Shown: positions 47,789 to 56,682, numbered from the stretch's first letter. The stretch is DNA of 64,000 nucleotides from Alsobacter soli (GCF_003004785.1 NZ_PVZS01000003.1:124001-188000), one strand, 5' to 3'. Program-made: numbers and translations. The notes: generated by a model not told the origin, from the sequence alone.

Positions 47789-48889
47789 TCAGTTCTTCAG
47801 GTTGATCATGCGCTCGATCGGCAGGCGGGCGCGCTCGGCGATCGCCGGGTCGATCAGCACCTCCTCACGCATGTTCACCAGGCTGTCGAGGATCTTCGGC
47901 AGCGTGATGCGCTTCATATGCGGGCAGAGATTGCAGGGCCGCACGAACTCCACCTTCGGAGCCTCGGCGGCCACGTTGTCCGCCATGGAGCACTCCGTGA
48001 CCATGACGATCCGGCGCGGCTGCCTGGTCTTCACCCAGTCGATCATGTGCGCGGTCGAGCCCGTGAAGTCCGCCTCGGCCAGCACGTCGGGCGGGCATTC
48101 CGGATGCGCGATGATCTGCACGGAAGGGTCCGCCTCGCGGTAGGCCCGGAGTTCCGCGCCCGTGAAGCGCTCATGCACCTCGCAATGGCCCTTCCAGAGG
48201 ATCAACTGCACCTTGGTCTGCGTCTGGACGTATTTGCCCAGGTACTCGTCGGGCAGGAAAATGACCCGGTCGACGCCAAGGCTCTCCACCACCTGCACGG
48301 CGTTGGACGAGGTGCAGCAGATGTCCGTCTCAGCCTTCACGTCGGCGGACGAGTTCACATAGGTGACCACCGGCACGCCGGGATAGCGCTGCTTCAGGAG
48401 CCGCACGTCCGCGCCCGTGATCGAGGACGCCAGCGAGCAGCCAGCACGGCTGTCCGGGATGAGCACCGTCTTCTCAGGGCTGAGCAGCTTGGATGTCTCG
48501 GCCATGAAGTGCACGCCGCACTGGACGATGATGTCCTCCTTGGCCTTCGCGGCGAGGCGGGCCAACTGGAGGCTGTCGCCCACGACATCCGCCACGCAGT
48601 GGAAGATCTCCGGCGTCTGGTAGTTGTGCGCCAGGATCACGGCTCCCCGCTGGGCCTTCAGCTCGTTGATGGCCTTGATGTACGGGGCGAAGAAAGGCCA
48701 TTCCACGGACGGGATGACATCCTTCACCTTCTCGTACAGATGCGCCGTCGCCTTCTCCACCTCGGGCGTCCACGCGATCGTGGGCATCGGCGCCACGCCG
48801 TATTTGCGCTGGCCGGGCGTGAGCTCGACGGAGGCCACGGACGGGGGAGAAGCGACACGCGCTTCGGCGACGGCGAACTGGGCTTCCAT
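47789..48889 (-). CDS. nadA: Quinolinate synthase
   Basis: This 366-aa 4Fe-4S enzyme condenses iminoaspartate with dihydroxyacetone phosphate to quinolinate. Conserved motifs are [22 protein letters not shown]-like [52 protein letters not shown] and cluster Cys candidates in [17 protein letters not shown] and [18 protein letters not shown] lies five bases before the ATG at 48889. The gene heads the nadA-nadB-nadC operon for de novo NAD synthesis and is preceded by two palindromic operators. Confidence 0.96.
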   Translation of the reverse strand: MEAQFAVAEARVASPPSVASVELTPGQRKYGVAPMPTIAWTPEVEKATAHLYEKVKDVIPSVEWPFFAPYIKAINELKAQRGAVILAHNYQTPEIFHCVADVVGDSLQLARLAAKAKEDIIVQCGVHFMAETSKLLSPEKTVLIPDSRAGCSLASSITGADVRLLKQRYPGVPVVTYVNSSADVKAETDICCTSSNAVQVVESLGVDRVIFLPDEYLGKYVQTQTKVQLILWKGHCEVHERFTGAELRAYREADPSVQIIAHPECPPDVLAEADFTGSTAHMIDWVKTRQPRRIVMVTECSMADNVAAEAPKVEFVRPCNLCPHMKRITLPKILDSLVNMREEVLIDPAIAERARLPIERMINLKN

Positions 48890-48901
48890 GGCGACCCCCT
48901 A

Positions 48902-48918
48902 ATGCTCACTTTGAGCAT
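48902..48918 (-). promoter_or_regulatory. nad operator 1 (inverted repeat abutting nadA ribosome site)
   Basis: A perfect 7-3-7 inverted repeat, ATGCTCA-CTT-TGAGCAT. It lies immediately upstream of the nadA Shine-Dalgarno sequence. The arms are identical to those of operator 2, 67 bases away centre to centre. The arrangement fits an NAD-responsive repressor such as NadQ. Confidence 0.75.
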
Positions 48919-48966
48919 AAGAAGAGACGGAGAAGACCGATCGGCGATGTCGCGCGATCGGTGGCG

Positions 48967-48987
48967 TTATGCTCAATTTGAGCATAA
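48967..48987 (-). promoter_or_regulatory. nad operator 2 (21-base palindrome over predicted transcription start)
   Basis: A perfect 9-3-9 inverted repeat, TTATGCTCA-ATT-TGAGCATAA. It begins two bases downstream of the -10 box and spans the predicted +1 of nadA. A repressor bound here would block initiation directly. The motif is of the type I associate with NadQ in Alphaproteobacteria; that name is recalled, not tested. Confidence 0.8.
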
Positions 48988-48989
48988 GT

Positions 48990-49018
48990 ATTATAGGCAG
49001 GCGCTCGGCGTATGGAAA
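48990..49018 (-). promoter_or_regulatory. nadABC promoter (sigma-70 type)
   Basis: On the minus strand -35 TTTCCA (49018-49013), 17-base spacer, -10 TATAAT (48995-48990). The -10 is a perfect consensus. The predicted start of transcription near 48983 falls inside operator 2, giving a leader of about 94 bases before nadA. Confidence 0.7.
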
Positions 49019-49061
49019 GGGGTTCGAGACGATTTTATGACGCCACCCAAGAGCACGCCGT

Positions 49062-49247
49062 TCACGGGAGCCGAAGCCAAGGCGGCGTGAAAAGGCGCCA
49101 CAGGGTCGCCCAGGCCGTAAGCCACGCGCGGGACGCCTGCTCGATAGCCCTGAAAGATGAGCTTGCCTCGCTGGGTCGCTCGTCGCCGTCCCTGACGAAC
49201 AGCTGCTGTCCATCCGAGAAGGCCTCGATGTCTGTCTTGGAGATCAT
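49062..49247 (-). CDS. Possible 61-aa protein with tryptophan-rich C-terminus
   Basis: An ATG at 49247 is preceded by GGGGGAGG seven bases upstream. The 61 codons show third positions mostly G or C, like neighbouring genes. The first half is acidic (SKTDIEAFSDGQQLFVRDGD); the end is hydrophobic and Trp-rich (AWLTAWATLWRLFTPPWLRL), possibly membrane-associated. I do not recognise a family. It lies in the 570-base gap between nadA and the MFS gene, most of which is otherwise empty (49248-49467 shows nothing). It may be a real small gene or a chance frame. Confidence 0.4.
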   Translation of the reverse strand: MISKTDIEAFSDGQQLFVRDGDERPSEASSSFRAIEQASRAWLTAWATLWRLFTPPWLRLP

Positions 49248-49467
49248 GGAAAGGCCTCCCCCTGCCCCACGATGCTCCCATCGACCAGGCAGGCACAGCA
49301 CCGATCTGGTCCGATCCACAGATTTCAAGGCTTCATTGGCAAGCCTGGAATCTTGATTGATCGCGATCCGCGATTGGAAACATCACAAGCCGTCGTTTCT
49401 TGATCGAAGCGACCTCATCTATGGTGCCCCGCTCCGGAATCAGCCTGGCCCCCGCAGGGAGTCGCCC

Positions 49468-50709
49468 ATGACTGCAGCAGCCGAAACAACGCTCGCCCGC
49501 CGGGCGACGCGCTTCGCTCCCGAAATCATCCTCGCGGCAGGCTGCCTCTGCGGCCTGATCACCTTTGGCCCCCGCGCCTCCGCGGGTCTTTTCCAGATCC
49601 CCATGAGCCAGGAGTACGGCTGGGGACGCGAGGTATTCTCCTTCGCCATCGCCATCCAGAACCTCCTCTGGGGCGTGGGCCAGCCCTTCGCCGGCGCGAT
49701 CGCCGACCGTTTTGGCACGATCCGCGTGTTGATCCTGGGAGCGATCCTCTACGCTGGCGGACTCGCCCTGATGGCGGTGGCCAGCACCCCCGGGCTAATG
49801 ACGATCGGCGCAGGCGTCCTCATCGGCTTCGGACTGTCAGGCTGTTCTTTCAACTTGGTGCTGGGCGCTTTCGGCAAGCTGCTGCCGGAGAAATGGCGCG
49901 GGCTGTCCTTCGGGCTTGGAACGGCTGCCGGCTCCTTCGGCCAGTTTCTGTTCCCGCCCTTCGGCTCCCTGCTGATCGATCGTATCGGATGGCAGCAGAC
50001 GACCATGGTCTTTGCAGCCACTGTGCTGCTCGTCATTCCGCTCTCGGTGACGCTGGCGACCCGCGGCAACGCTGCGGAGTCAGCCGCGAAGGGGCCCTCC
50101 CAGTCGATCAGCCAGGCGCTTCGCGAAGCATTTCGGCACCCGAGCTACGTCTTCCTGGTGCTCGGCTTCTTCACCTGCGGCTTCCAGCTCGCCTTCATCA
50201 CCGCCCACATGCCAGCCTATCTGAAGGACCAGAACCTCCCGGCCTGGGTGGGGGCCTGGACGCTCGCCGTCATCGGCCTCGCCAACGCAGTCGGCTCGCT
50301 GGCCTCGGGCTGGCTCTCGGGCCGCATGCCGAAGCGCTGGCTGCTGTCCGGCATCTACCTGGCGCGGTCCGTCGCGGTCCTGATCTTCATCATGCTGCCG
50401 CCTTCCCCGGCCAACGCCCTCGCTTTCGGCGTGTTCATCGGCGTGCTCTGGCTCTCTACGGTGCCGCCGACATCGAGCCTCGTCGCGTTGATGTTCGGCA
50501 CGCGCTACCTGGCCATGCTGTACGGCTTCGCCTTCTTCTCCCACCAGTTGGGCGGCTTCCTGGGCGTCTGGCTGGGGGGCGTGCTGTACGAGCGGACCGG
50601 CTCCTACAACATCGTCTGGTGGATCTCGATCGCGCTCGGCGTGGCCTCCGCGATCATCAACTTGCCGATCCGCGAACAGCCCGTCGAACGGTCTGCCGCT
50701 GCGGCCTGA
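49468..50709 (+). CDS. Major facilitator superfamily transporter
   Basis: A 413-aa carrier with about 12 transmembrane helices in two halves. The loop 2-3 motif is GAIADRFGTIRVLILG and the symmetric one is GWLSGRMPKRWLLSG. The pattern GPRASAGLFQIPMSQEYGWGRE resembles oxalate/formate or monocarboxylate carriers of the MFS; substrate is not certain. The ATG at 49468 has AGGGAG six bases before it. It is 103 bases upstream of the acuI-like gene on the same strand. Confidence 0.87.
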   Translation: MTAAAETTLARRATRFAPEIILAAGCLCGLITFGPRASAGLFQIPMSQEYGWGREVFSFAIAIQNLLWGVGQPFAGAIADRFGTIRVLILGAILYAGGLALMAVASTPGLMTIGAGVLIGFGLSGCSFNLVLGAFGKLLPEKWRGLSFGLGTAAGSFGQFLFPPFGSLLIDRIGWQQTTMVFAATVLLVIPLSVTLATRGNAAESAAKGPSQSISQALREAFRHPSYVFLVLGFFTCGFQLAFITAHMPAYLKDQNLPAWVGAWTLAVIGLANAVGSLASGWLSGRMPKRWLLSGIYLARSVAVLIFIMLPPSPANALAFGVFIGVLWLSTVPPTSSLVALMFGTRYLAMLYGFAFFSHQLGGFLGVWLGGVLYERTGSYNIVWWISIALGVASAIINLPIREQPVERSAAAA

Positions 50710-50812
50710 GCCGCCCATCCCGGCTTGGCGAGCCTGCACCGATGGCAGGCTTGCCCCCTCGCCTGGCCTGCTCCACAACTCCCGCCAATATGACGCAGGC
50801 GAGGAGATGACC

Positions 50813-51799
50813 ATGGCGACGTTCCGCGCAGTGGTGGTGGACAAGGGCGAGCAGGGCTATGCCTGCGGGTTCCGGGATTTCGACGAAGCCGACCTGATGG
50901 AAGGCGACGTCACCGTCCGGGTGACGCACTCGACGGTGAACTACAAGGACGGCCTGGCGATCACCGGCAAGGCGCCCGTCGTGCGCCGGTTTCCCATGAT
51001 CCCGGGCATCGATCTCGCAGGCGTGGTCGAGTCCTCTTCTCATCCCGACTGGAAGGCGGGCGACGAGGTGATCCTCGACGGGTGGGGCGTCGGTGAAACC
51101 CACCTCGGCGGCTACGCCCAGAAGGCCCGCGTGAAGGGCGATTGGCTGATCGCGAGGCCCAAGGGGCTCACCCCCGCCGAATGCATGGCGATCGGCACCG
51201 CGGGTTACACCGCCGCCCTGGCGGTGATCGCCATCGAGAAGCACGGGGTGACGCCTGACAAGGGCCCGGCCATCGTCACCGGCGCTTCCGGCGGCGTAGG
51301 CTCGGTGGCGATCTCGCTCCTGTCGAAGCTCGGCTGGCGTGTGATCGCCTCGACAGGTCGGACCTCCGAGGCCGAGTACCTGAAAGAGCTAGGCGCGTCG
51401 GAGATCATCGACCGAAACGAATTGAGCGGACCCGCGAAACCCCTGGCCAAGGAGCGCTGGGCGGCGGGCGTCGACTCGGTCGGATCCCATACGCTCGCCA
51501 ATCTGTTGTCCATGACCCGCTACAACGGCGCGATCGCAGCATGCGGCCTTGCCGGCGGCATGGACCTTCCGTCATCAGTCGCGCCCTTCATCCTGCGCGG
51601 GGTGGCGCTGCTGGGGGTCGACAGCGTCATGGCCACAAAGGAACGCCGCCAGGAGGCCTGGGCGCGCCTGGACCGCGATCTGGACCGCGCCAAGCTGGCT
51701 GCGCTGACCTCGACCATTCCCTTTGACAAGGTGATCGAGACCGGTCGGGCCATCCTCGACGGCGCGGTCCGGGGACGCGTGGTGGTCGAGATCGGCTGA
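50813..51799 (+). CDS. acuI: Acrylyl-CoA reductase / YhdH-type quinone oxidoreductase
   Basis: This 328-aa zinc-free medium-chain dehydrogenase reduces acrylyl-CoA to propionyl-CoA with NADPH in characterised members (AcuI/YhdH). Motifs are THSTVNYKDGLAITGKAPV, PGIDLAGVVESS, GTAGYTAALAV and the nucleotide motif VTGASGGVGSVAISLL. The ATG at 50813 has AGGAG six bases upstream; an ATG at 50807 overlaps that ribosome site. The gene may share a transcript with the upstream MFS gene. A strong terminator follows. Confidence 0.88.
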   Translation: MATFRAVVVDKGEQGYACGFRDFDEADLMEGDVTVRVTHSTVNYKDGLAITGKAPVVRRFPMIPGIDLAGVVESSSHPDWKAGDEVILDGWGVGETHLGGYAQKARVKGDWLIARPKGLTPAECMAIGTAGYTAALAVIAIEKHGVTPDKGPAIVTGASGGVGSVAISLLSKLGWRVIASTGRTSEAEYLKELGASEIIDRNELSGPAKPLAKERWAAGVDSVGSHTLANLLSMTRYNGAIAACGLAGGMDLPSSVAPFILRGVALLGVDSVMATKERRQEAWARLDRDLDRAKLAALTSTIPFDKVIETGRAILDGAVRGRVVVEIG

Positions 51800-51833
51800 G
51801 CCCGATTCGCGCCCGCTCGCCGCTTCCATGAAA

Positions 51834-51863
51834 AACGCCGCCGATCCTGGGATCGGCGGCGTT
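51834..51863. terminator. Bidirectional intrinsic terminator
   Basis: A perfect 14-base stem AACGCCGCCGATCC/GGATCGGCGGCGTT with a two-base loop. On the minus strand it runs into TTTTT, on the plus strand into GTCGTTCTT. It ends acuI transcripts and those of the 27-aa gene on the other strand. Confidence 0.88.
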
Positions 51864-51940
51864 GTCGTTCTTGAGATCTGAAACCGTCGGACGTCGCGCG
51901 CCCTGTCCGGCCCGGCCATAGCGCGGGCCTGAACGCAACG

Positions 51941-52024
51941 TCAGAAGAGACCGAAGATGACGGCGCCCACCAGCGCGAAAGCCGCGCACATCGCCATCAT
52001 GTTGAGCCGCTGCACCAGGGCCAT
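51941..52024 (-). CDS. 27-aa single-span membrane microprotein
   Basis: A 28-codon frame, ATG at 52024 to TGA at 51941. AAGGAGG lies five bases before the ATG, an ideal ribosome site. The peptide begins MALVQRLNMMAM and continues with a hydrophobic stretch (CAAFALVGAVIFGLF) long enough for one membrane span, with positive charge near the N-terminus. It has its own perfect EcfG promoter and a strong terminator 78 bases downstream, so it is a complete transcription unit. I know similar very short proteins in Rhizobiales only as hypothetical. Function unknown. Confidence 0.78.
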   Translation of the reverse strand: MALVQRLNMMAMCAAFALVGAVIFGLF

Positions 52025-52055
52025 GTGGTCCTCCTTAGGCGGTTAACATTGCGGT

Positions 52056-52080
52056 AACGCTATCAGGCCACGCATGTTCC
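52056..52080 (-). promoter_or_regulatory. EcfG-type general stress promoter for the microprotein
   Basis: On the minus strand GGAAC (52080-52076), 16 bases, CGTT (52059-52056), a perfect match. The predicted start near 52048 gives a leader of about 24 bases containing AAGGAGG. Confidence 0.75.
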
Positions 52081-52090
52081 GCAAGCGCTT

Positions 52091-52122
52091 TTGTTGCTGC
52101 GGCGCAACAACTTCAAGTTGTT
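52091..52122. repeat. Two overlapping palindromes upstream of the microprotein promoter
   Basis: TTGTTGC-TGCGGC-GCAACAA (52091-52110) shares its right arm with AACAACTT-C-AAGTTGTT (52106-52122). Only one of the two hairpins could form at a time. They lie 11 bases upstream of the -35 element GGAAC, so as DNA they may be an operator. The rest of the gap to 52273 is AT-richer spacer without credible gene. Confidence 0.5.
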
Positions 52123-52273
52123 TCAAGTTTCCACAATCGAATTCATTCGACTGTCACACATTTGCTGCGGCCAAGCTGGAGGACACGTGACGGCTCAGAC
52201 CTTCTCTTTTGCGAATACGTTCGCAGTGGAATGCCTTCTTCCGTCAGCGAAAGTTCGATTTATTCGCAAAGTC

Positions 52274-53518
52274 TCATAGAAGAGTCGCGATGCGCTGCTC
52301 CAGGAACTGCGCCGCCGCCAGGGCACGCGTGTCCCTCGCGAAGGGCGCCACGACCTGGATTCCAATGGGCGCGCCGTCACTTGCGCGCAGGCCCGGAACA
52401 TTCACGCAAGGCACGCCGAGCAGGGTGAAGAGCCGGTTGAACCGCGCCTCTCCGGTCGTCTCGCGCCCGGGCGCCGGCCCCGGCGCGGACAAGGTGATCA
52501 AGATGTCCACGGACGAGAACAAGTCCTTGGAGGCGAGCCGGGCGCGGCGGGCTGCGGCGCGGGCCTCGTCGTAGGCGTCAGGCGAGACACCCTCGCCGCT
52601 CTGGAGCGCTTCGGCGAGCCGCGGCGGAAGCTCGGCCCTGTGCGCGGACCACTCCCATTCCAGGCTGGCGAACAGCTCGAATTCATAGATCCTGGGCTGC
52701 AGCCGGTCGGCCTCCCCGAAGGCGTCCGGCACGTCTACCCGAATCACCTTCGCGCCCCCCTCAGCCAAGGCCTTCGCGGCAGATTCCAGCGCCGCTTCCG
52801 AATCGGGGCTGCGCTCGCCCGCGTGCGGCATCGTGGTCACCCCGAAACGCAACGCCCCCGGATCGCTTGGCGCCTCCATGGAACGCCCGCTGATCGCCTG
52901 GAGCGCATAGGCGAGGTCGGCCACGCCTCCAGCGAACAGTCCGAGGGTGTCCAAGGTCCAGGCCGTGACCTTCACTCCGACCGTCGGCAAGAGCCTGAAC
53001 GACGGCTTGATGGCGGCGACCCCGCAATAGGACGCGGGCCGAATCACGGATCCGCCCGTCTGCGTTCCCACGGCGAGGGGGATCAAGCCGGCCGCGACCG
53101 CCGCCGCCGAGCCCGCGGACGATCCGCCGGGCGTGCGGTTCGGCATGCGGGGATTCACAGTCTCGGCGGGGTCGAGATAAGCGAACGGCGTCGTCACCGT
53201 CTTGCCGATCACCGCTCCGCCAAGCCGCTTGATCCGGCTGACGATGGCGGCGTCCGCCTTGGGCCGCCAGCCGCCATAGATGGCCGGGCTGCCCAACTCA
53301 GTCGGGAAGTCGGCCGTGTCCACCACGTCCTTGACGCCCACGGCTACCCCGGCGAGCGGGCCAGCCTCGGGGAAGGCGCCGTCGTCGTCGGCAAGGGCCG
53401 CGAATGCCTTCAGGTCAGGATTGCGGGCCCGGCTCGACACGAGCGCCTTGGCGACCGCCTCCCGGGGCGTGAGCACGCCTGCTTCGACCTGCCGGCGGAT
53501 CTCCAGGATCGACAGCAT
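52274..53518 (-). CDS. Amidase (amidase-signature family)
   Basis: A 414-aa Ser-cisSer-Lys amidase. The catalytic Lys is in GVAVGVKDVVDTADFPTE, the Gly/Ser motif is TPGGSSAGSAAAVAAG, and the nucleophile region is AVGTQTGGSVIRPASYCGV. It lacks residues specific to GatA beyond these, and is shorter than GatA (about 480 aa), so a free amidase is more likely than tRNA amidotransferase. Substrate unknown. GGGAGG lies seven bases before the ATG. Confidence 0.9.
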   Translation of the reverse strand: MLSILEIRRQVEAGVLTPREAVAKALVSSRARNPDLKAFAALADDDGAFPEAGPLAGVAVGVKDVVDTADFPTELGSPAIYGGWRPKADAAIVSRIKRLGGAVIGKTVTTPFAYLDPAETVNPRMPNRTPGGSSAGSAAAVAAGLIPLAVGTQTGGSVIRPASYCGVAAIKPSFRLLPTVGVKVTAWTLDTLGLFAGGVADLAYALQAISGRSMEAPSDPGALRFGVTTMPHAGERSPDSEAALESAAKALAEGGAKVIRVDVPDAFGEADRLQPRIYEFELFASLEWEWSAHRAELPPRLAEALQSGEGVSPDAYDEARAAARRARLASKDLFSSVDILITLSAPGPAPGRETTGEARFNRLFTLLGVPCVNVPGLRASDGAPIGIQVVAPFARDTRALAAAQFLEQRIATLL

Positions 53519-53565
53519 GCGACTTCCTCCCGTTTTATGGTCTTGGCGCGGAGCGGGCTTCGCGC

Positions 53566-54120
53566 TCAGCCCTGTTCAAGCTCGAGGTCCTGCCCGACCT
53601 GCCCGCGTGCTGCGGCGAGCAGCCTCCGGCACTCGAGCAACTCGGAAAGGGCGGACTGCAGGCTCCGCAAGGCGTCCGGGGATAGCACAATTCCGCCCGC
53701 CGGGCCGGCAAGGACGCGCATGGCTGGACGGGACAATTGGCCGTCCTCGTCGGGAATAGGCTCGCGCTCGTCCTCCGGCGCAAAATCGTCCTCGTCGTTC
53801 TCCAGCCCCGACGCGGACCGTGGCGGCGGCATCGGCGCGGTGATTTCGCCCCGGCCCAGGGCCTGAACGGATCGCAGGCCCTGCTCCCTGAGGATCCGCT
53901 GCACGCCCTTGATGGTGTACCCCTGCCCATAGAGCAGTTGCCGGACCCCGCGCAGCAGATCGACGTCATCGGGCCGGTAATAGCGGCGGCCGCCGCCGCG
54001 CTTCAAAGGACGGATCTGGGAGAAACGCGTTTCCCAGAAGCGCAGCACATGCTGCGGCAGATCGAGGTCGTCCGCGACCTCGCTGATGGTTCGAAAGGCG
54101 TCAGGACTTTTGTCCACCAC
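53566..54120 (-). CDS. MerR-family transcriptional regulator
   Basis: A 184-aa protein with an N-terminal MerR winged helix: [22 protein letters not shown], then [25 protein letters not shown]. The recognition wing is intact. The C-terminal half is acidic and has no metal-binding Cys pair, so it is not a mercury or redox type. It starts at GTG 54120. The gene follows ihfA by 41 bases, a conserved alphaproteobacterial arrangement (ihfA-merR). Target unknown. Confidence 0.88.
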   Translation of the reverse strand: MVDKSPDAFRTISEVADDLDLPQHVLRFWETRFSQIRPLKRGGGRRYYRPDDVDLLRGVRQLLYGQGYTIKGVQRILREQGLRSVQALGRGEITAPMPPPRSASGLENDEDDFAPEDEREPIPDEDGQLSRPAMRVLAGPAGGIVLSPDALRSLQSALSELLECRRLLAAARGQVGQDLELEQG

Positions 54121-54161
54121 AAGCCCCCGGGCAGACTGTCAGACCAACCGGCCGGCGGCTC

Positions 54162-54476
54162 TCACTCCTCCTCGGCCGCGGCGTCGAGCCCGTTGATGCG
54201 GGCCTTCAGGATGTTGGACGGTTTGAAGATCATCACCCGACGTGGCTCGATCGGCACTTCGACACCCGTCTTGGGATTGCGGCCGATGCGCTCGCCCTTG
54301 GAGCGAACCACAAAGGAGCCGAACGAAGAAAGCTTCACGGTCTCGCCCGCGGCGAGGCAGTCGGAAATCTCCTTCAGGACCAATTCCACCAGGGCGGCGG
54401 ATTCGGTTCGGGACAGGCCCACGCCCTTGTAGACGGCTTCGGAAAGCTCAGCTCTCGTGATGGTCCGTTCGGCCAC
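54162..54476 (-). CDS. ihfA: Integration host factor subunit alpha
   Basis: This 104-aa DNA-bending protein pairs with IHF-beta. [22 protein letters not shown] is the N-terminal dimer region, and [22 protein letters not shown] contains the DNA-contacting arm with the key Pro in [11 protein letters not shown]. The GTG at 54476 is chosen because residues from there align with the usual start ([10 protein letters not shown] against MAGKTVTRAD); GTG at 54488 would add four residues. GGGGGA lies four bases upstream. Confidence 0.94.
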   Translation of the reverse strand: MAERTITRAELSEAVYKGVGLSRTESAALVELVLKEISDCLAAGETVKLSSFGSFVVRSKGERIGRNPKTGVEVPIEPRRVMIFKPSNILKARINGLDAAAEEE

Positions 54477-54640
54477 GCTGTCCCCCACCCCGTTGTTTGT
54501 TGGAATTGTTCGGGAATCGACCGGCGTTGATCGCCGCTAATCTGTTAACGCCAAAAGCTATTCACCTTGCCGGTCAGGGTCAACGCCGATGAGGCAAGGT
54601 CCACGCAGCACCGCTTGCGGTTGCAATGCGGCGGGAAAGG

Positions 54641-55615
54641 TCACCAGCGGATCAGGGCCGAGCCCCAGGTGAACCCGCCGCCCATGGCCTCGATGAGGAC
54701 GAGTTGCCCGGGCTTGATCCGCCCGTCCGCACAGGCCGTCGCAAGGGCGAGCGGGATCGAGGCCGCGGAGGTGTTGCCGTGGTCTTCCACGGTCACCACG
54801 ACGCGGGACGCATCGATGCCCAGCTTGCGCGCCGTCGCGTCGATGATGCGCCGATTGGCCTGGTGCGGCACAAACCAGTCTATCTGGTCCGCGGTCACGC
54901 CCGTCAGCCGGAACGTCTCCTCGATGGTCTCGGCAAGGCAGGTCACCGCATGCCGGAACACCTCCTTGCCTTCCATGCGCAGGTGGCCGGTCGTGGCGGT
55001 AGCCGAGGGACCGCCGTCCACGAAAAGCTTGTCGAGATGGCGGCCATCGGCCCGCAGGTGCGTCGACAGCACGCCCCGATCGGTCAGTTCTCCGTCGCCG
55101 CGTCGCGCCTCCAGCACCACCGCTCCGGCGCCATCCCCGAACAGCACGCAGGTGGTGCGGTCCGTCCAGTCCAGGATGCGCGAGAACGTCTCAGCGCCGA
55201 TCACCAGGGCTCGCCGGGCGGCGCCCGCGGCCAGGAACTTGTCGGCCGTGGTCAGCGCGTACACGAAGCCGGAGCACACGGCCTGCATGTCGAAGGCCGC
55301 GCCGGTGTGCGACCCCAGCGCCGCCTGGACCTGCGTGGCGACTGCGGGGAACGTGTAGTCCGGGGTCGCGGTGGCGACGATGATCAGGTCGATGTCAGGT
55401 CCGCTGAGCCCCGCGGAGGCCAGAGCCGCCCGCGCAGCGCGCGTGGCCAGCACGGAGGTGGTCTCCTCCTTGGCGGCGATATGGCGTCGGCGAATCCCGG
55501 TGCGCTCGATGATCCACTCGTCGGAGGTGTCCACCATGGTGGACAGTTCGGCGTTCGTAAGAACCCGTTCTGGCAGGCTGTGGCCGCAGCCGATGACGAC
55601 GGAACGCAGTGTCAT
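54641..55615 (-). CDS. fabH: 3-oxoacyl-ACP synthase III
   Basis: This 324-aa condensing enzyme starts fatty acid synthesis from acetyl-CoA and malonyl-ACP. The Cys-His-Asn triad is C114 (DMQAVCSGF), H251 ([10 protein letters not shown]) and N281 (DHGNTSAAS). The C-terminus [17 protein letters not shown] is typical. The ATG overlaps the plsX stop by four bases (ATGA), showing translational coupling. Confidence 0.97.
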   Translation of the reverse strand: MTLRSVVIGCGHSLPERVLTNAELSTMVDTSDEWIIERTGIRRRHIAAKEETTSVLATRAARAALASAGLSGPDIDLIIVATATPDYTFPAVATQVQAALGSHTGAAFDMQAVCSGFVYALTTADKFLAAGAARRALVIGAETFSRILDWTDRTTCVLFGDGAGAVVLEARRGDGELTDRGVLSTHLRADGRHLDKLFVDGGPSATATTGHLRMEGKEVFRHAVTCLAETIEETFRLTGVTADQIDWFVPHQANRRIIDATARKLGIDASRVVVTVEDHGNTSAASIPLALATACADGRIKPGQLVLIEAMGGGFTWGSALIRW

Positions 55616-56682
55616 GACGAGGGGGTCTCCGGCGCCGCGACAGCCGTTTCAGGCGCCGCGCTCGGGAAATGGACCTCGAGACTGTCGCGAATCTTGGACA
55701 GCAGGTCGTGCTTGACCATGTCATAGCCCAGTTCAACCGCCGCCGCGAACCCTGTCGCGTCGGCCCCTCCATGGCTCTTGATGACGATGCCGTCGAGGCC
55801 GAGGAAGACGCCGCCATTCGCGCGGCGCGGGTCCATCTTCTCGCGCAGTGCGGCGAACGCGCCCTTGGCGAAGATGTATCCGATCTTGGCCATGAGCGTG
55901 CGGCTCATAGCGCTGCGCAGATAGGTGGCCATCTGCTTGGCCGTGCCTTCGGCGGTCTTGAGCGCGATGTTGCCGGCGAAACCTTCCGTCACCACCACAT
56001 CCACGGCGCCCTTGCCGATATCGTCGCCCTCGACGAAACCGGCGTAGCTGAGATGGGGGAATGAGGCCTCCTTCAGGATGCGCCCGGCCGACTTCACCTC
56101 CTCGACGCCTTTGATCTCCTCCACGCCCACGTTGAGGAGGCCGACGGTCGGCTTGTCGATCCCGAACACGATCTCCGCCATGGCCGAGCCCATGATGGCG
56201 AGGTCCACGAGATGCCGCGCGTCCGCGCCGATGGTGGCGCCGACGTCCAGCACGATGGTTTCGCCCCGGATGGTCGGCCAGATCGCCGCGATGGCAGGCC
56301 GGTCGACCTGCGCCATGGTGCGCAGGCAGAACTTCGACATGGCCATCAGCGCGCCGGTGTTGCCGGCCGAGACAGCGACGTCCGCCTCGCCCTTCTTCAC
56401 GGACTCGAGCGCCCGCCACATCGATGACTTGTACCGCCCCTGCCGCAGCGCCTGGCTCGGCTTGTCGTCCATGCGGATGGCGATATCGGCGTGCTGGAAC
56501 GTCGTCACGGCCTTCAGAACCGGATGCTGCTCCAGCAAAGGCAAGCAGTCCTCGGCCTTGCCGTGAATGATGAACTCGGCGTCGGGCCGCCGTTGAAGCG
56601 TGAGCGCGGCCCCGGGGATCACCACGGACGGCCCATGGTCACCCCCCATCGCGTCGAGCGAAATCCTCACTTTTTGGGTCAT
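55612..56682 (-). CDS. plsX: Phosphate acyltransferase PlsX
   Basis: This 356-aa enzyme converts acyl-ACP to acyl-phosphate for phospholipid synthesis. [19 protein letters not shown] at the N-terminus, [39 protein letters not shown] and [17 protein letters not shown] are family motifs. The ATG at 56682 gives standard length; the in-frame extension to 56730 is not conserved in character. plsX-fabH is a conserved lipid-synthesis operon. Confidence 0.97.
   Translation of the reverse strand: MTQKVRISLDAMGGDHGPSVVIPGAALTLQRRPDAEFIIHGKAEDCLPLLEQHPVLKAVTTFQHADIAIRMDDKPSQALRQGRYKSSMWRALESVKKGEADVAVSAGNTGALMAMSKFCLRTMAQVDRPAIAAIWPTIRGETIVLDVGATIGADARHLVDLAIMGSAMAEIVFGIDKPTVGLLNVGVEEIKGVEEVKSAGRILKEASFPHLSYAGFVEGDDIGKGAVDVVVTEGFAGNIALKTAEGTAKQMATYLRSAMSRTLMAKIGYIFAKGAFAALREKMDPRRANGGVFLGLDGIVIKSHGGADATGFAAAVELGYDMVKHDLLSKIRDSLEVHFPSAAPETAVAAPETPSS

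Noticed and set aside
52044-52058. CtrA-like TTAA-N7-GTAA near the microprotein leader
   Set aside because: Second half is not TTAA, and the region is fully explained by the EcfG -10 and leader.
52091-52279. 62-codon plus-strand frame opposite the amidase end
   Set aside because: No ribosome site and it overlaps the palindromes; coding character is poor.
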